Of a stretch of 54,840 nt of DNA, positions 54,462 through 54,840 are shown in pieces. This DNA is from Variovorax sp. Root318D1 (lineage in GTDB: Bacteria; Pseudomonadota; Gammaproteobacteria; Burkholderiales; Burkholderiaceae_C): the NCBI RefSeq assembly GCF_001424835.1, contig NZ_LMCQ01000011.1, positions 1 to 54,840 on the forward strand, written 5' to 3'. A model generated the notes under the pieces. It saw only the letters and a program-made list of their open reading frames with translations. It was not told the origin of the DNA and made no database searches. The position numbers and the translations under genes were made by a program. The stretch's first letter is position 1. Every line of letters starts with the position of its first letter.

Positions 54462-54840
54462 ATGGCTTACTCCAGTGCTTCACAAGTCGTCCGGGACTTT
54501 CTGGAAGGGCCGGTCACCCGGCCAGCGCTGCAACGCTGGCGGCGCCAGCGGTTCTTTTCCGAGGCGGGATTCGGCAGCTACTTCGGTCTGTTCACCAGCT
54601 TTGCCGAAGCGCGCAATTGGCTGCCTGCCAGTCCTGAATTCGACCACGCGGCCTTGGCGGAGGAGTACGTGAATGTCCGTACGAAGAAAGTGTTTCCGTA
54701 CGACTATCCGGTGATGTGGTGGCTCGAGCGCGCATTCCGCGACGGCGCCACCAGGGTGCTCGACATCGGCGGTTCGGTGGGCGTGCACTTCTATGCCTAC
54801 CGTCGCTACTTCGACATGCCGAAGGATCTGTCGTGGCGGG
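54462..54840 (+). CDS. TIGR04325-like methyltransferase, N-terminal part
   Basis: The frame is open from ATG 54462 to the window edge (126 codons). It shows FFSEAGFGSYFGLFTSFAEA, YDYPVMWWLERAF and the SAM-binding RVLDIGGSVGVHFYAYRR, a pattern of TIGR04325 (putative polysaccharide or glycolipid-associated methyltransferases). ATG 54447 is an alternative start, five codons earlier. AAAAAGGA directly precedes ATG 54462. It has no evident role in copper resistance, so the copper block may end before it. Confidence 0.7.
   Translation, partial: MAYSSASQVVRDFLEGPVTRPALQRWRRQRFFSEAGFGSYFGLFTSFAEARNWLPASPEFDHAALAEEYVNVRTKKVFPYDYPVMWWLERAFRDGATRVLDIGGSVGVHFYAYRRYFDMPKDLSWR

Overview
The window looks like chromosomal DNA of a GC-rich betaproteobacterium, most likely a Comamonadaceae member close to Variovorax. 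This is an inference from GC-rich codon use, an AddAB-type break-repair locus next to trxA-rho, a type B L31 gene, and the pst-phoUBR/ppx/ppk layout; no database search was possible.

Layout. Bases 1-2580 hold two weakly identified left-edge genes, a SAM methyltransferase and a divergent HxlR-type regulator. Bases 2609-5616 (minus) are a compact set: a galactose-oxidase-type copper radical oxidase that keeps every known active-site residue, a one-heme cytochrome c and a Sco copper chaperone. Bases 5697-12783 (minus) carry a flavoprotein, AddA and AddB, joined by 4-base stop/start overlaps. Then come trxA, rho, a Gfo/Idh/MocA oxidoreductase, type B ribosomal protein L31, a polytopic GT-C-like membrane protein and a MATE transporter.

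Bases 19424-33604 are a phosphate block. pstS-pstC-pstA-pstB-phoU-phoB-phoR form one minus-strand operon behind a Pho box. A second Pho box faces ppx. ppk-sixA lies behind a third box made of three GTCAC-type half sites exactly 11 bp apart. An OlsB-like acyltransferase (ornithine lipid synthesis) lies directly upstream of ppk, and two paralogous lipoproteins of unknown function lie between ppx and sixA. Bases 33769-36268 hold a cNMP-domain/thioredoxin-reductase-like fusion and a YfcG-like GST.

From tRNA-Pro(UGG) at 36304 the window is accessory. A P4/DUF4102-type integrase sits beside the tRNA, followed by AlpA, a CHC2-type primase zinc finger, a DUF3987 P-loop protein and a small Cys protein. 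This looks like a small satellite or integrative element without structural genes. A gene-poor junction (41713-42662) leads into a copper/silver-resistance block: cusC-cusB-cusA-cusF, coupled by ATGA overlaps, with a CusF domain also fused to CusB. A second set follows: His/Cys-rich protein, small periplasmic protein, TolC-type lipoprotein, small multicopper oxidase, cupredoxin and a second CusF. No copper regulator or P-type ATPase is inside the window. The right edge cuts a TIGR04325-like methyltransferase.

Most distinctive signals: the copper radical oxidase/cytochrome/Sco set; the phased Pho boxes that also fix the ppk start; a 17-nt-arm hairpin with a GGGGG loop early in the last element gene, which pairs better on the bottom strand; the GGGGGTAC repeat cluster before the integrase; and the contrast between a Trp-containing CusF domain fused to CusB and two free CusF proteins that have Met in its place.
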